Both the position numbers and the translations under genes were made by a program. DNA of 64,000 bases. It comes from Labia minor. Taxonomy: Eukaryota; Arthropoda; Insecta; Dermaptera; Spongiphoridae. The DNA lies in contig OY720350.1 in assembly GCA_963082975.1 (NCBI GenBank), positions 14,912,910-14,976,909 of the forward strand, given 5' to 3'. Below the pieces are notes generated by a model that was not told where the DNA came from, ran no database searches, and saw only the letters and a list, made by a program, of their open reading frames with translations. Shown one piece after another: positions 1 through 9,876 of this stretch (position 1 is the stretch's first letter; every line of letters begins with the position of its first letter).

Positions 1-480
1 TTTAATAAACTTATATTAATTTGTTGTACTTTTTTTATAAATTGCCATATTTAATTTAATTAAAGTAAAAGTAATATAATAAAGCCCTATTATATATATA
101 TTATAAAATTTATAAGAAAATCATATTGATTCAATTGTTATTTAATTTAATAATATTAATAATAATTTTAAAAGATGGGATTTAATATTAAAGATTATAA
201 TTTTATTTATTTTATATTGTTTTTTTTATTTTATTTTTAGTAAGTAGTAAGTAGTAAGTTTTAGAATTGTGTGTATCGGTAAATTATTTTTTTCATTCTT
301 GATAATTGATGTAAATAAATGATAGAAAGAAAATAATTTTATGTTAGATTGCCATTGTGTTTTTATTATTATAATCGTACTCCTAGTGAGTTTATAAAAA
401 TTATAAATAGAGCTTAAAAAAAAATAGCTGATTGTTTGCAAGCTAATGGATTTGCATTTGAAATTATTAATTAGAAATGA
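1..480. other. AT-rich DNA, nothing recognised
   Basis: Almost pure A/T with short TA and poly-T tracts. The 87-residue minus-strand open frame at 226-489 is low-complexity (Leu, Ile, Tyr, Lys, Asn) and is best explained by base composition. No splice-framed coding stretch, RNA gene or repeat shared with the rest of the window was seen. Confidence 0.6.
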
Positions 481-800
481 CAGCAGCATTAGTCTTGTCT
501 ATTCCATTAAATGAATTAGTCTATTGGAGGGCTGGATTCAATTTATGTTGTTTGAATCACGAAATGAGGAAATTTCAAGGAAGAGATGAGAGAGAAGGAG
601 CAATTTAAAAATATAAGCTCTGGTTTGTATGGTCTGTCTATTCATGGAACAGAATACAGGGAGAGGCGGGAGGGGGGGGGAAATCTTTTCCAAGTCATCC
701 AAAGGGAACTGTCCAATGTTGAAGGGCGAATGAATGGATTAAGAAGGATGGCACGTGGCCCAGAGGATTCAGAAGCGATGCCCTGGCCTCTCTGATACAA
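481..800. other. GC-richer unique islet, function unknown
   Basis: About 300 bp of visibly higher G+C inside AT-rich DNA, with a run of nine G at 672-680. A plus-strand open frame at 586-795 would encode 69 residues of normal composition, but no family is recognised and no acceptor or donor frames it convincingly. It could be a decayed exon, a transposon remnant or regulatory DNA. It occurs once in the window. Confidence 0.3.
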
Positions 801-860
801 GTCTTTATAAAATAATATATATATATATATATATAAGAGGAGGAAATCTAAAATAAAATA

Positions 861-1325
861 AGCTGGAGTGTCTCCACTCGACTATCTCGCAAATTTGAAT
901 TGGATTAATTAATATGTATTATATTTAAATTTAATTTAATTAATTATAAATTAAAATTAATAAATAATATTTATTAAACCAACGCATGTTTGGCTCTTTG
1001 TTGATGGTACCAGGTCACGTGCTGGCGCGTGATTTGCAGTGTTAAAAAATTAATTCCGGTACTTTCAGCGATTCAATCAAGCTGAAATTCTATATATAGC
1101 AGTTTTATACAATTTTTATTCATGTGAAAAACTATCAAACATATATCTTTATTTTTACGGTCAGTTTAGAGCGAAAACAATCAAAACGTTGTAGGTAATG
1201 ACCTCCTTCTGGTTGAGCTACATTTCTCAAAAGTTGATAGAAAACTACGAATTTTGAATAATGCCCGTATACCAAATTTCATGATTCTAGCTCAAACCGT
1301 TTTTGCGTAATCTTCTCTACATATA

Positions 1326-1367
<42 letters not shown>

Positions 1368-1486
1368 TTTTTCTCAACCTTATTAGTAAAAATGACTCAG
1401 AGACCTTCAAAACATATAAAAATATCAAAAACTTAACATCGAAATTTTTCGTGATCGCAATACTATCTCGCCAGAGATAGTAAAAA
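861..1486 (-). mobile_element. HINE-like family A, copy A1 (near full length)
   Basis: Non-autonomous repeat with no coding capacity. Reading 5'->3' on the minus strand it starts after poly-T at 1486 with ACTATCTCGC, which is part of a perfect 9-bp-stem hairpin (1460-1481). It continues through the family core and a (CA)n tract (about 1330-1363). It ends with GCGAGATAGT, a small GAGTG/CACTC hairpin and CAGCTT before ATTT. This order (5' repeat, core plus microsatellite, 3' inverted repeat, hairpin, CTT end) is that of Helentron-associated elements such as DINE-1. At least eleven A copies or fragments occur in the window, so the unit is well supported; its class is inferred. Confidence 0.75.
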
Positions 1487-2340
1487 AGAAAATAATTTTC
1501 AAAATACTATTTAATGAATTTATTTAAAAAAAAATCTCAAGCGGATGAATATTTGTACAGTAAAGTAAAAATAAAATTTCTCTATTTTTTTAAGGAGAGA
1601 ATGGCTTTTATATCAATTAATTTTGTTTATTTTTTTTATTCTCTTTTAAAGTGATTTTTTCTTAAAAAAAAAATATTTATTCAGATAATTTAGTTTGTTT
1701 TTTAATTTATTATTAATTTAAATTAAAAATAAACGTAAAATCTAATTTACTAAATATTACTGTTAATCATGATTTCTATTCTTTACAAAAATTGAAAATT
1801 TTTATTCGTAATAACCAATTGTTTTCTTACACCCTTTATAATCTTTTTTTTTTTTTGTTTTTTCATTCCTCGCCAATTTTTTCAATTTTTATCTAGTCTT
1901 TTAGATTTCCATCTATCGTAGATTTTTCTATTTTATAACTTTATGATTAGATAAATTATAATATACTACAAATTATGTCATTTAATTTATGAAAAAGAAA
2001 TTTATTATCAAAGAACCTGAATCTATTTCACTTTCTTAATGACATGGACTATGAATCATATCTAGCAACTAACGAGAAAAATAATTTTAATTAAGCATAT
2101 TATAATTAAATATATTTTAATTTTATAATTAACTAATTTTGTGAAATAAGTCCTTTGAAAGTCATATAAGAATTTAATTCTCATTAAATTTTAAGATGTA
2201 TAGATACTATTCTCTTAGAAAATCTCTTAATCTTTCGTTAGTAAAAGGATTAATTGATCAAATACAAATTAATTGTATTTTGTATTTTTTAAAATACGAA
2301 ATAGCAAAAAATGATTTCCTACACAAACATCAACAAGACT
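1487..2340. other. AT-rich spacer, nothing recognised
   Basis: Poly-T and poly-A tracts and AT-rich unique sequence between copy A1 and the mariner element. No gene, RNA or repeat seen. The 75-residue open frame beginning at 2196 runs into the mariner terminus and is not credible. Confidence 0.6.
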
Positions 2341-2342
2341 TA

Positions 2343-3224
2343 CACCCTCCATTCCAAAAGAAACCGAACTTTTTAAAAAACCAAAAAACCAATGTACATT
2401 TTGGTACAAATCATTTTTATTAATCAATGTATTTCCCTTCTGCATCCATACACAAATTTGCACGCTCCAACAAGTTGTCAAACGACTTCTCCATGTCCTT
2501 TATTGGAATGGTCTTTAGGACGTCGGTCGTCGCCTTCTCAATGGCTTCAATCGATGCGTGCCACTTTCCTTTCATCGCCAAATGCAGTTTAGGGAACAGA
2601 TAGAAGTCGCACGGAGCCAGATCTGGTGAATGATGCAAAGGAATAACGTGATTTTTGACCAAAAATTCAGTTACAAGTCGCGAACGATGTGATGGTGCAT
2701 TACCGTGCAAAAGAGTCCAACTGCCGTCTGGATATTCTGGCCGAATACGACGAATTCTTGCCAGCAAACTCTCCAGTGACTGTCTGGTTGATTTTTGATG
2801 AATTCACGCATTTTTTCGATATTTTCTTCCGACAATCCGGTTCTGGGACAGCCTGACCTTTCGTCATCATCCAGCGTCTCTCTACCCGATTTGAATCGCC
2901 CGAACCACTCGTAAACTTGCGTACGGGATAGACATTCATCACCATATGCATTTTGTAGCATTTGGTGCGTTTCAGTAAAAGTTTTACCAAGTTTAACACA
3001 AAAATCAATTGCAGCTCTTTGTTTGAAACTCATTTTCCGACAGATGTACAAAATACACTGACATTTGAAACGCAATAACTTTTGTTGTATGCATCCAAAT
3101 GTCATGAAATTTATACCAGTTGTCAATGAGGGACTAAGCCATCTACGGGTAAAATATTACAACAGATGGCATTAGTGCTACTATTTTTTTTTAAAAAGTT
3201 CGGTTTCTTTTGGAATGGAGGGTG
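2343..3224 (-). mobile_element. Deleted mariner element with perfect terminal repeats
   Basis: An 882-bp Tc1/mariner element flanked by TA (2341-2342 and 3225-3226). The terminal inverted repeats begin CACCCTCCATTCCAAAAG and agree over about 38 bp. Full mariners are about 1.3 kb, so roughly 0.4 kb is missing from the middle. Identical termini around a defective body suggest the deleted form was mobilised in trans by an intact relative. The transposase remnant lies on the minus strand and is described separately. Confidence 0.9.
2420..3033 (-). pseudogene. Mariner transposase, internally deleted
   Basis: Reading from 3033 the frame opens MSFKQRAAIDFCVKLGK and continues through the mariner N-terminal helix-turn-helix region (RTQVYEWFGRFKSGR). 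After about 100 residues the frame breaks near 2770-2790 and resumes at LLARIRRIRPEYPDG with the C-terminal half. The region that holds the first catalytic Asp is missing. The second motif reads HGNAPSH where HDNAPSH is expected, so that Asp is replaced by Gly. The third (DLAPCD) is intact. Two of three catalytic Asp residues are therefore gone and the product cannot be active. The family is certain; the subfamily was not assigned. Confidence 0.9.
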
Positions 3225-3226
3225 TA

Positions 3227-3951
3227 TGTCTCATGATGTTTAAAAATTGATACAAATAAATTAAATGATGTTAAATAAAATCATGGATTCACATAAAAAT
3301 AACAAAAAATTGATTATTTTAATTAAAAAAAAAAAAAAAAAAAAAAAACTTGAAAAATTCTTTACTGAAATATTTCTTGTTATAAAAAAAAATAAAATTT
3401 AATAATGATAAAAATATTTTAAAAACCATCAATTAGAATGTCGATTCGAATATATATAATATTTAAAGTTTTAATTTGAAAGAAATTCTTTCCAAGTCAT
3501 ATTGAATGTTATGTAAATTAAGATAAGATAAATAGCGAAAGTAAAGACAATAAAAACTATACTAGAACAAATAAAGTTTCTATCTAACATCTCTTGGTTT
3601 ATTGTTTTTTCTCTTCGTGTCCAACGAGAAGAAAAGACGAGTGACACTCTATTTATTTAGAAAAAAAACATGATAAACTAGCATGGTCTTAAAAACAATT
3701 GAAGAGTAAACTTTTTTGAATATAAAATAAATTCTTTTTGTTATAAAATTGTGAAAAGTTTGCGTATAGTGTAGTAAAATGTATAAAACGAGTCTGACTA
3801 GGTAAATGCGTAATATTTTTTTCAAATAAATAAAATAAAACGAAAAATTTCTTTATAATATTTATTTTTAATAAATTATTAAAATATTTTTAAAAGTATA
3901 ATTTTTTTTTTGCAATTCCAAAAATTACAATCTGCTTCATTACACAAATGG
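3227..3951. other. AT-rich spacer with A24 tract
   Basis: AT-rich sequence with an uninterrupted run of 24 A at 3325-3348. No gene or known repeat recognised. The poly-A run is not preceded by anything that looks like a retroelement 3' end. Confidence 0.6.
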
Positions 3952-4150
3952 ATTGTCTCCACTCGACTATCTTGAATTGGATTAAATAACATAATATATT
4001 ATATTTAAATTAAATTTAATTAATTATCAATTATAAATAATAAATATTAATCCAGCGCATGTTTGGCTTTTTGTTGATGAAAATGATTCAGGAACCTTCA
4101 AAACGTATAAAAACATCAAAATCTCAACATCGAAAATTTTCGTGATCGCA
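3952..4150 (-). mobile_element. HINE-like family A, copy A2 (internally deleted)
   Basis: Only the two ends of family A remain. The 3' end (about 3952-4078) reaches the segment reading GTTTGGCTTTTTGTTGATG, where sequence jumps directly to the 5' part (GATTCAGGAACCTTCAAAAC to GTGATCGCAA). About 400 bp of core, including the microsatellite, is missing. The extreme 5' hairpin is also lost. Confidence 0.7.
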
Positions 4151-4534
4151 AAAAAAAAGAATAATTTATATTATTAATTTTATTTATATTTTTATCTCAA
4201 TTAAAAATATTAATTAACGAAAATTAATTATTAAACTAAAATTAATTACTCATTGTTTGTTTGTTTTTTTTGGTTTTTGAAAAGAAAGACTCTATTATAT
4301 GTCTATGAGAAAATTAAATAATTTATGTTGAGATATTTATCATTAAAATTTATCTCTCTCTCTCTCTCTTTGTTAATTAAAGAATTATATAAAAGTATCC
4401 TTCATCAAATCTATAATGAAGATCTTGAATTCCTACGTTAATTTTGCTATATTTATAATTTTGCTAATAATAATAATAAATGTAACTTATTACACCTTGC
4501 TATTAATTTAATTTATCAATTCTATCAATATACA
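4151..4534. other. AT-rich spacer with CT microsatellite
   Basis: Featureless AT-rich sequence with a (CT)n tract at about 4353-4368. No gene or shared repeat recognised. Confidence 0.6.
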
Positions 4535-4536
4535 TA

Positions 4537-4915
4537 CAGTAGAACCTCGATAAGTTAAAGTCCAAGGGAAATACAAAATATTTTAAGTTATAGAGGTTTT
4601 AAGTTATCAAGGGTCTATGTTAGGGATAGGCGGATAGGTTAATAACATTTTTTAAAGGCTAAATCATGTAATATCTTAAAATTCTCTAACCAGTCATTGC
4701 TGGCTTTAAAATTTTTGATTTTCAGCGAATTAGCGAACTCTTCAGCTTTTTCTTTCAGTATGGGTCCACTAACACTGATGTTTTTATTTCGTCACTGTTT
4801 GAACCACGTAAACAAACATTGTTCTAAATTGTTATTGAAGTTTAGGGCTCTGATGGGGAGGGAACATATTATTTTTTGAGGTTATAGAGGTTTTTAAGTT
4901 ACCGAGGTTCTAATG
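4537..4915 (-). mobile_element. Tigger/pogo-type deletion derivative
   Basis: A 379-bp element flanked by TA (4535-4536 and 4916-4917) with termini CAGTAGAACCTCG and an imperfect inverted copy. It keeps a minus-strand piece of the transposase DNA-binding region. From about 4830 down to 4660 the frame reads WFKQ, a stop, then RNKNISVSGPILKEKAEEF and ASNDWLENFK. That is the CENP-B-type helix-turn-helix seen in Tigger, jerky and CENP-B proteins (family consensus WFKQAR...ISVSGPIL...ASNGWLxxFK). The catalytic domain is absent and one stop interrupts the domain, so it is non-coding now. Confidence 0.85.
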
Positions 4916-4934
4916 TAATTTAGGTTTTTTTTTT

Positions 4935-5006
4935 CTGAAGCCCTGGCGTGCCAAGGAATATCGAACTTTCTTTTGACCCTTTGATAAAAAAGGTTGCTCA
5001 CCTCTG
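4935..5006 (-). mobile_element. hAT-like terminal fragment
   Basis: Ends at 5006 with AGGTTGCTCACCTCTG, whose complement CAGAGGTGAGCAACCT is a typical hAT terminus. The adjoining GAATATCGAACTTTC and CCTTTGATAAAAAAG recur in modified form at 5911-5950. The partner terminus and the target duplication were not found, so this is a fragment. Confidence 0.5.
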
Positions 5007-5109
5007 TTTAAAATAGTCATTTTAGTTTCTAGTATTGATTAAATTATATTTTATTCCAATGTAAGTAAAATATAAGAATAATTGAATTATAATTTTTTAG
5101 TAATGTAAA

Positions 5110-5530
5110 AAAGTCAACGTAAAACATATTTTAAAAAAATAATTTTATTTTCATTGATTTTTTAAAAGTTTCATTTATTAAAGTTATTATTAAATAATAA
5201 TAAAATAGTAATAATTTATAAGATTTGGATAATATGTATAATATATTATTATTATACATATTATTATTAATATTATTACTATACATATTATCCAATAAAA
5301 AATAATAATAAATAGATTGGATGGTCATAAAAATTGAAATAAATTGTGTCAAGATTCAATATTTCAGTTCATTCTGTTCAAAATGCTTCCTTATTGAAGT
5401 GAAACAATGACTCTCAGATATTTTTTCCGGAGGATGCTTTTTTTAAGGAGTTCTATTTTATTTAAAATTTCATCATATTACTCTCATTAAAAATCAATTG
5501 ATAAAATCAAAAATAGTAATCCTTAATTTA
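5110..5530. repeat. Dispersed block P (copy 1)
   Basis: Matches 52690-53040 in the same orientation at clearly more than 80 percent by eye. Shared phrases include CAGTTCATTCTGTTCAAAAT, ACAATGACTCTCAGA and GAGGATGCT. In both places a short LINE 3' fragment (CTCGAAAGTTCTT-type) follows, at 5570-5605 and 53083-53120. The low-complexity open frames here are composition artefacts. Confidence 0.7.
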
Positions 5531-5958
5531 ATAAAAATATTAATATTATCTAAAATAGATTTTATCTGTGGCTCTACGGAACTCGAAAAAGTTCTTGCTC
5601 CAACCTTCTTATACCCTATAAACTTACTTAGTTCATGAACCGAAATATTTAATTTGCCTTTTTTTGCATTAATGAAAATATCTGATCTATTGATAAAAAT
5701 ATTAATAATACAATTTTTTGCATAGGTAAATTTCCTAATAAAACACCACACAGTTTGAGAATATTTGCTCTAAATTAATAACCGGTACCACAATAAAACG
5801 ATTTTTTGAGACTTTGAAAGAGACATGGATTATGTGAATTGTTAATTTAATATTAAAGGTTTAATAATTTTAATTGATTGTTTTTTACCGACCGACGATA
5901 CGGTCCGCCATGAAATATCGAACTTTCGTTTGGCCCCTTGATAAAAAAGATTAGTTAG
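5531..5958. other. LINE scrap, unique DNA and B/hAT composite
   Basis: 5570-5605 is a short minus-strand LINE 3' scrap with a CTCTACGGAACTCGAAA-type core. 5610-5880 is unique AT-rich sequence. At 5887-5905 there is the 5' terminus of family B (TTTTTTACCGACCGACGAT), followed directly at 5909 by the hAT-like phrase also seen at 4950. It appears to be a junction of two broken elements. Confidence 0.45.
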
Positions 5959-5959
5959 T

Positions 5960-6240
5960 TAAATATCCTAATTGCCCTTTATTCTCTCTAGTTATGTCAT
6001 TCAATTGTTTTTTCAAATTAATTATTTATCAATATTGTTCATATTTTATAATTTTCATCTAATATTACTATAATCAATGATTATGACATTAGTTCATTAG
6101 TTATGAAAAATTATAAAAAAAAACATAACGACACCCATCAATTAAAGAACCTATTTTGAAAAATTTTAACTCATTTCCTTTTATATTACTTCAAAGTAGG
6201 TAAAATCTTCTTTAAATTAATTACTGACATTAATGGATCG
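5960..6240. repeat. Dispersed block Q (copy 1)
   Basis: Matches 52393-52660 in the same orientation, including CTAATTGCCCTTTATTCTCT and ATGTCATTCAATTG. Here Q lies downstream of P; in the second locus Q lies upstream of P, so the order is permuted (see findings). Confidence 0.75.
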
Positions 6241-7027
6241 AATTTAAACAAAATCCTTAGATTTATTTTCATATTTTTTCTATTAAAATTCCTAAAGTTT
6301 TTTAAATAAGAAATAAATTTATTCCCAATATTTATCTTTATAAATTTGAGGCTAACATTAAACCAAGATTATTTGTATATATATATATATATATATATTT
6401 GTATATGAAAATTTTAAAATTATTAATCTAATACGATGTACACATGAATATTAAAAAAAATATTAATTGTAAAGAATTTAATAGAAATTAAGCGAAAAGA
6501 ATGAAACAAAATGTTTGAAATTTATGTATTTAACGAGTTGGGAAGTCGAGGAGCGTCCGAAGTGGGAGGGCAACAGGAACAGGAAACACAGCCTCCACGA
6601 TTCTTAGATGAATAAAAAATGTTATTCATATTTTGATTACATCTAAAAAAATATATTTAAATTTAAATAATATACTATTCTATTTTATAAATTAAATTAT
6701 TGAGTTAACTTAATTTTTTTTTTTTTTTATTTTTAAAACATTTTTTTAAAAGTAATATCTTTAAAATAACTATGAAATGGTTGGTGAATTTGGTCTTTCC
6801 TGTATTTCATATTATCATTTTATCCGGATAGAAGAGAATATTGCAAAATGAATGACTGACTCTTGTATGACTCATCTTCCTCCCTTGGCCCTTTGCCATT
6901 TCTATGGAAATTCTCCCTAAAGAGCTTAGACTCCATTTCTAAAGAGAATCAAATTAATATTTTCTTCATTTCTTCCGCCCCAAGCTCTTGAAAATATTGA
7001 ACGGTTCATTCACCAAGTCAGAGCGAG
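6241..7027. other. AT-rich DNA with two GC-richer islets
   Basis: 6511-6615 holds a small plus-strand frame of 34 codons of ordinary composition ending QPPRFLDE, within a GC-richer patch (6535-6600). It is not recognised and could equally be an exon or chance. A second islet at 6845-7027 contains TGACTGACTC and TGACTCA (AP-1-like words) but no gene. A (TA)n tract lies at 6376-6400. Confidence 0.35.
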
Positions 7028-7035
7028 GGGACAAT

Positions 7036-7712
7036 TAGGGCTTACAATACCGGGATCCCGGACGATTTTTGTCCGGTATTAAAAACCGGTATTTATGTAA
7101 AAATACCGGTATTTTGGTATTACGAATTTACGAATTTACAAAATGTGTATGATTTTTTTAATGACAATAGTGCCGACAAGTGTAGAATCAGAAAGAGCTT
7201 TTTCGGCCGCTGGTTATATTTGTACGAAAATTCGGTCCTCGCTTGATGATGAAACGCTTAATTCGTTGTGTTTTTTAAGAGCAAACTTTAATAAACAAAA
7301 CGCAAGTTATTAATATTAAATACTTTCAATTTATATTTTTATATTTTTTACTTCTTTAATTATATTTATTTAATTCTTTAATTATATAATACCATACGAG
7401 CCTATTATATGTAAAATGTAACATAGAATTTAATATTTACTTTATTTTACTTGCACGTTTTTTTGTATCTATCTACTCCTACTCTCTCTCTCTCTATGTA
7501 ATAAAATAAATAATAGCTACTCATTTCAGAACAATATTTATTGGATTTCATATATTATTTGTTAAAAAGTCAATAAAACAAATGAGGTAAGTAGAAATAT
7601 AGCTAGTAAATTTATTATTAATAATGCCGGTATTAATACCGGTATTCCGGTATTTCAAATTTCAAATACCAAATACCGGTATTCAGATTTTAGTTCGGTA
7701 TTGTAATCCCTA
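7036..7712 (+). mobile_element. hAT element with exact 8-bp target duplication
   Basis: A 677-bp element beginning TAGGGCTTACAATACCGG and ending with the inverted counterpart CGGTATTGTAATCCCTA. It is flanked on both sides by the identical octamer GGGACAAT (7028-7035 and 7713-7720), the hallmark of hAT insertion. The subterminal regions are crowded with copies of ACCGGTATT and its complement, as expected for transposase-binding clusters. Inside it retains only the last part of a hAT transposase (7161-7313). It is a deletion derivative that is nevertheless well preserved at both ends. Confidence 0.92.
7161..7313 (+). pseudogene. hAT transposase C-terminal dimerisation segment
   Basis: An open stretch of 50 codons and a stop. 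It reads MTIVPTSVESERAFSAAG, followed by TKIRSSLDDETLNSLCFLR. The ...P(T/S)S...SERxFSxAG...R..L......L.FL pattern is the hAT C-terminal dimerisation region. The catalytic RNase H-like part is absent, and the M at 7161 is only the point where the open frame happens to begin. The stop is the natural end of the protein, followed by the 3' subterminal repeats of the element. Confidence 0.9.
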
Positions 7713-7720
7713 GGGACAAT

Positions 7721-7970
7721 GGAGGAAGTGTAAATATAAGCAATAATCCAATCGTTAATTAGATATTTAACATATTTTACTTATATTTCTATCTTTCTAT
7801 ACAATTTCAAATTCATGAATACGATTTTTTACGTAGATTAATATAATTTTTATTTTATAATTATATTTCAAATAAATTACTTGTGCAATTAAAATAATCT
7901 ATAAGATATTATTATTGTATACTATTTAAAATTTATCTATAATTTATAACGAATAAAATAGTATATTTAT
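7721..7970. other. AT-rich spacer
   Basis: Unique AT-rich sequence between the hAT element and copy A3; nothing recognised. Confidence 0.6.
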
Positions 7971-8450
7971 TTTTACTATCTCGCCAGATCACGAAAATTT
8001 TCGATGTTAAGATTTTGATGTTTTTATACGTTTTGAAGGTTCCTTACGCAAAAACGGATTGAGCTAGAATAATGAAATTTGGTATACGGGAATTATTCAA
8101 AATCAAATTCGTAGTTTTATATAAACTTTTGAGAAAAGTAGCTCCACCGGAAGAGAGTCATTACCTACAACGTTTTGATTTTTTTGCTCTAAACTCTAAA
8201 GTGACCGTAAAAATAAAAATATATGTTTGATAGTTTTTCACATATATTTTTGAAATTAGTTGGGTGGGGTTTATTGTGAAGTTTTTCTTTCTTATTTAAT
8301 TAAGATAATTTATTTAGTGCGATAGTGCGTAATCCATAGCTGGAATGTAAGTAATTTTTGCAAACAATGATAAATAAATGTGATTTTTAGTTTATAATTG
8401 AATAATCTTGTAGGCAAGATTCAATGGTTTAATATGAATGTAAAGAAGTT

Positions 8451-9090
8451 ATGATCGCGGCGAGTCAATATAATATTTTAAAAATTGGCAATAATGCAGT
8501 TGAAGTTAAAAGTGAGAAGGGAGGTATAAGAAACTATACTGATATATCAGATGGCAGCTCTATCATGTTAGAATTTCCTACAAGCATTGGTAAGCTAAAT
8601 GTTATATTGTACCACGATGTAAAAAAATATGATTAAGTACAAGTCAGAGTAGAAAATAAGGAAATGTGGTCTAAATTACAGGAAAGAGGAGAAGAAATAG
8701 GAAAAAACTGCCTCTTTGGGGGAGTGAAGCTTAAGGAAGTGGTAGAAAGAGGTAATTTCACTAGATGTGGCATATGGAATGAAAAGTATGCTATAAAAGA
8801 GATTAGCAATGATGAAGTATTGTCTTCATGGGTAGATAGGGTATGTGGAGGTAGTAAAGAAACCTTTAGGGAACTTTAATTCATTTATTTTAAGGTTCCA
8901 GAGTTTACTGGAGCCTTTGAGCTATAGTAGAAAATATTATATATATGTTTTTTGCGTGGAAAAAAATCTAGACTATGAAGTAGGGCAATGTAGCAAAGAA
9001 ACACTAAAGGATTATTTCTTTTTTGATTATTTCCATCCAACTGCGGAACTTCATCATGAAGTTGGTAATGAAGTGTATGAGTTGATTTGA
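8451..9090 (+). pseudogene. Broken bacterial-like gene with SGNH/GDSL-type end
   Basis: From ATG 8451 one frame runs for 142 codons with a single TAA at 8634-8636. It reads MIAASQYNILKIGNNAVEV and, after the stop, continues in the same frame with ENKEMWSKLQERGEEIGKN to a stop at 8877-8879. A second frame, shifted by one, is open from 8845 to 9090 and ends FFFDYFHPTAELHHEVGNE. The DYFHPT segment fits block V of SGNH/GDSL hydrolases, where the Asp and His of DxxH are catalytic. The upstream part matches no family I can name. One stop plus one frameshift make it a pseudogene. Whether both halves were one gene is inferred from adjacency. Confidence 0.55.
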
Positions 9091-9179
9091 CACAGTTTTT
9101 TTGAACATATCCTTTTAAATAGTAACCAGACTGCATTCTGTGATTTTTAGCAAAACACGATCTTTCATTTGAGCTTTCT

Positions 9180-9270
9180 TCAATTTAAAATAAATACAGA
9201 AAATTGCTGCCTATAGCTAAACTGACTTAGATTTACCGACAATTTGAAAAACCGTCATCCCGCTACTATA
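9180..9270. repeat. Wolbachia-type intergenic sequence
   Basis: Contains ATTGCTGCCTATAGCTAA and CCGTCATCCCGCTAC (9252-9266). Phrases of this type are common in Wolbachia intergenic regions, where CCGTCATCCCGCTAC usually begins a palindrome. Here the second palindrome arm is missing because the sequence joins the IS110 fragment at about 9267. Confidence 0.5.
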
Positions 9271-9481
9271 TAGTTATTGATATATATTTTCTTTTAAGCT
9301 CTTGGTTTTGATCGATAAATGTAATCATTTCATCTTCTAAAGTTTTAATTTGATTACGTAAAATTGCAAGAAGTTCCTCTATTTGTTTGATTATAGATGT
9401 ATCAGTTACCTGTTGGATTTGGGTTTTTTGTATTTTTGCTATTTCTACAAGTTGGTTTCTATGAGATAATTTTTGTTTCAA
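9266..9481 (-). pseudogene. IS110-family transposase fragment
   Basis: Minus-strand frame of 71 codons reading KLSHRNQLVEIAKIQKTQIQ, then IEELLAILRNQIKTLEDEM and ENQ-type residues to KRKYISIT. This corresponds to the coiled-coil linker of IS110 transposases that precedes the transposase_20 domain (consensus ...LKEKYxLLxSIPGIG). The fragment is cut exactly before the expected SIPG motif and has no N-terminal DEDD domain. It is a short internal piece of an insertion sequence, which supports bacterial origin. Confidence 0.65.
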
Positions 9482-9876
9482 CCGGAATTAATTTTTTAAA
9501 TTTTGATTTAAAATGAAGATAAAGGTTTTATATAAATTAAATTTAATTTATGTTAATTAATTAATTTAATTGAATAAATATACTACTTATACTGTAAATT
9601 TAAATTATTTTAGTTAATTAATTAATCCAATTTAATTATATTTACAATTTATAATTTAATTAATTTAATTAAGTACTGGAATTAATTTTTTAACACTGCA
9701 AATCACGCGCCAACACGTGACGTGGTGCCATCAACAAAGAGCCAAACATGCGCTGATTTAATAAATATTGTATATTAATTTTAATTTATAATTAATTAAA
9801 ATGGATTTAAATGTTAATACATGTTAATTAATCCAATTCAAATTTGCAAGATAGTCGAGTGGAGAGACTCGAGCTT

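Larger units (their letters stand above)
8244..9481. other. Wolbachia-like lateral transfer block
   Basis: About 1.24 kb inserted into copy A3. Unlike the surroundings it has normal-composition reading frames and bacterial features. These are a broken SGNH-hydrolase-like gene (8451-9090), an intergenic stretch of the kind repeated in Wolbachia genomes (about 9185-9265, with CCGTCATCCCGCTAC), and a minus-strand fragment of an IS110-type transposase (9266-9481). Three independent bacterial features side by side argue for one transferred, decayed fragment. The assignment to Wolbachia comes from remembered family sequence, not from a search. Confidence 0.65.
7975..9876 (+). mobile_element. HINE-like family A, copy A3, split by foreign DNA
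   Basis: The 5' part of family A runs from 7975 (ACTATCTCGCCAG) to about 8243 (GATAGTTTTTCACAT). The 3' part resumes at 9676 (CTGGAATTAATTTTTTAA) and ends near 9876 with the terminal hairpin region (GATAGTCGAGTGGAGAGACT). The intervening 1.43 kb is not family A; most of it looks bacterial. A short piece of A (ACCGGAATTAATTTTTTAA) is also present at 9481-9499, before a further 177-bp AT-rich insert. Confidence 0.75.

Noticed and set aside
226..489. 87-codon minus-strand frame near the window start
   Set aside because: Low-complexity composition dictated by A/T tracts; no recognised motif or splice framing.
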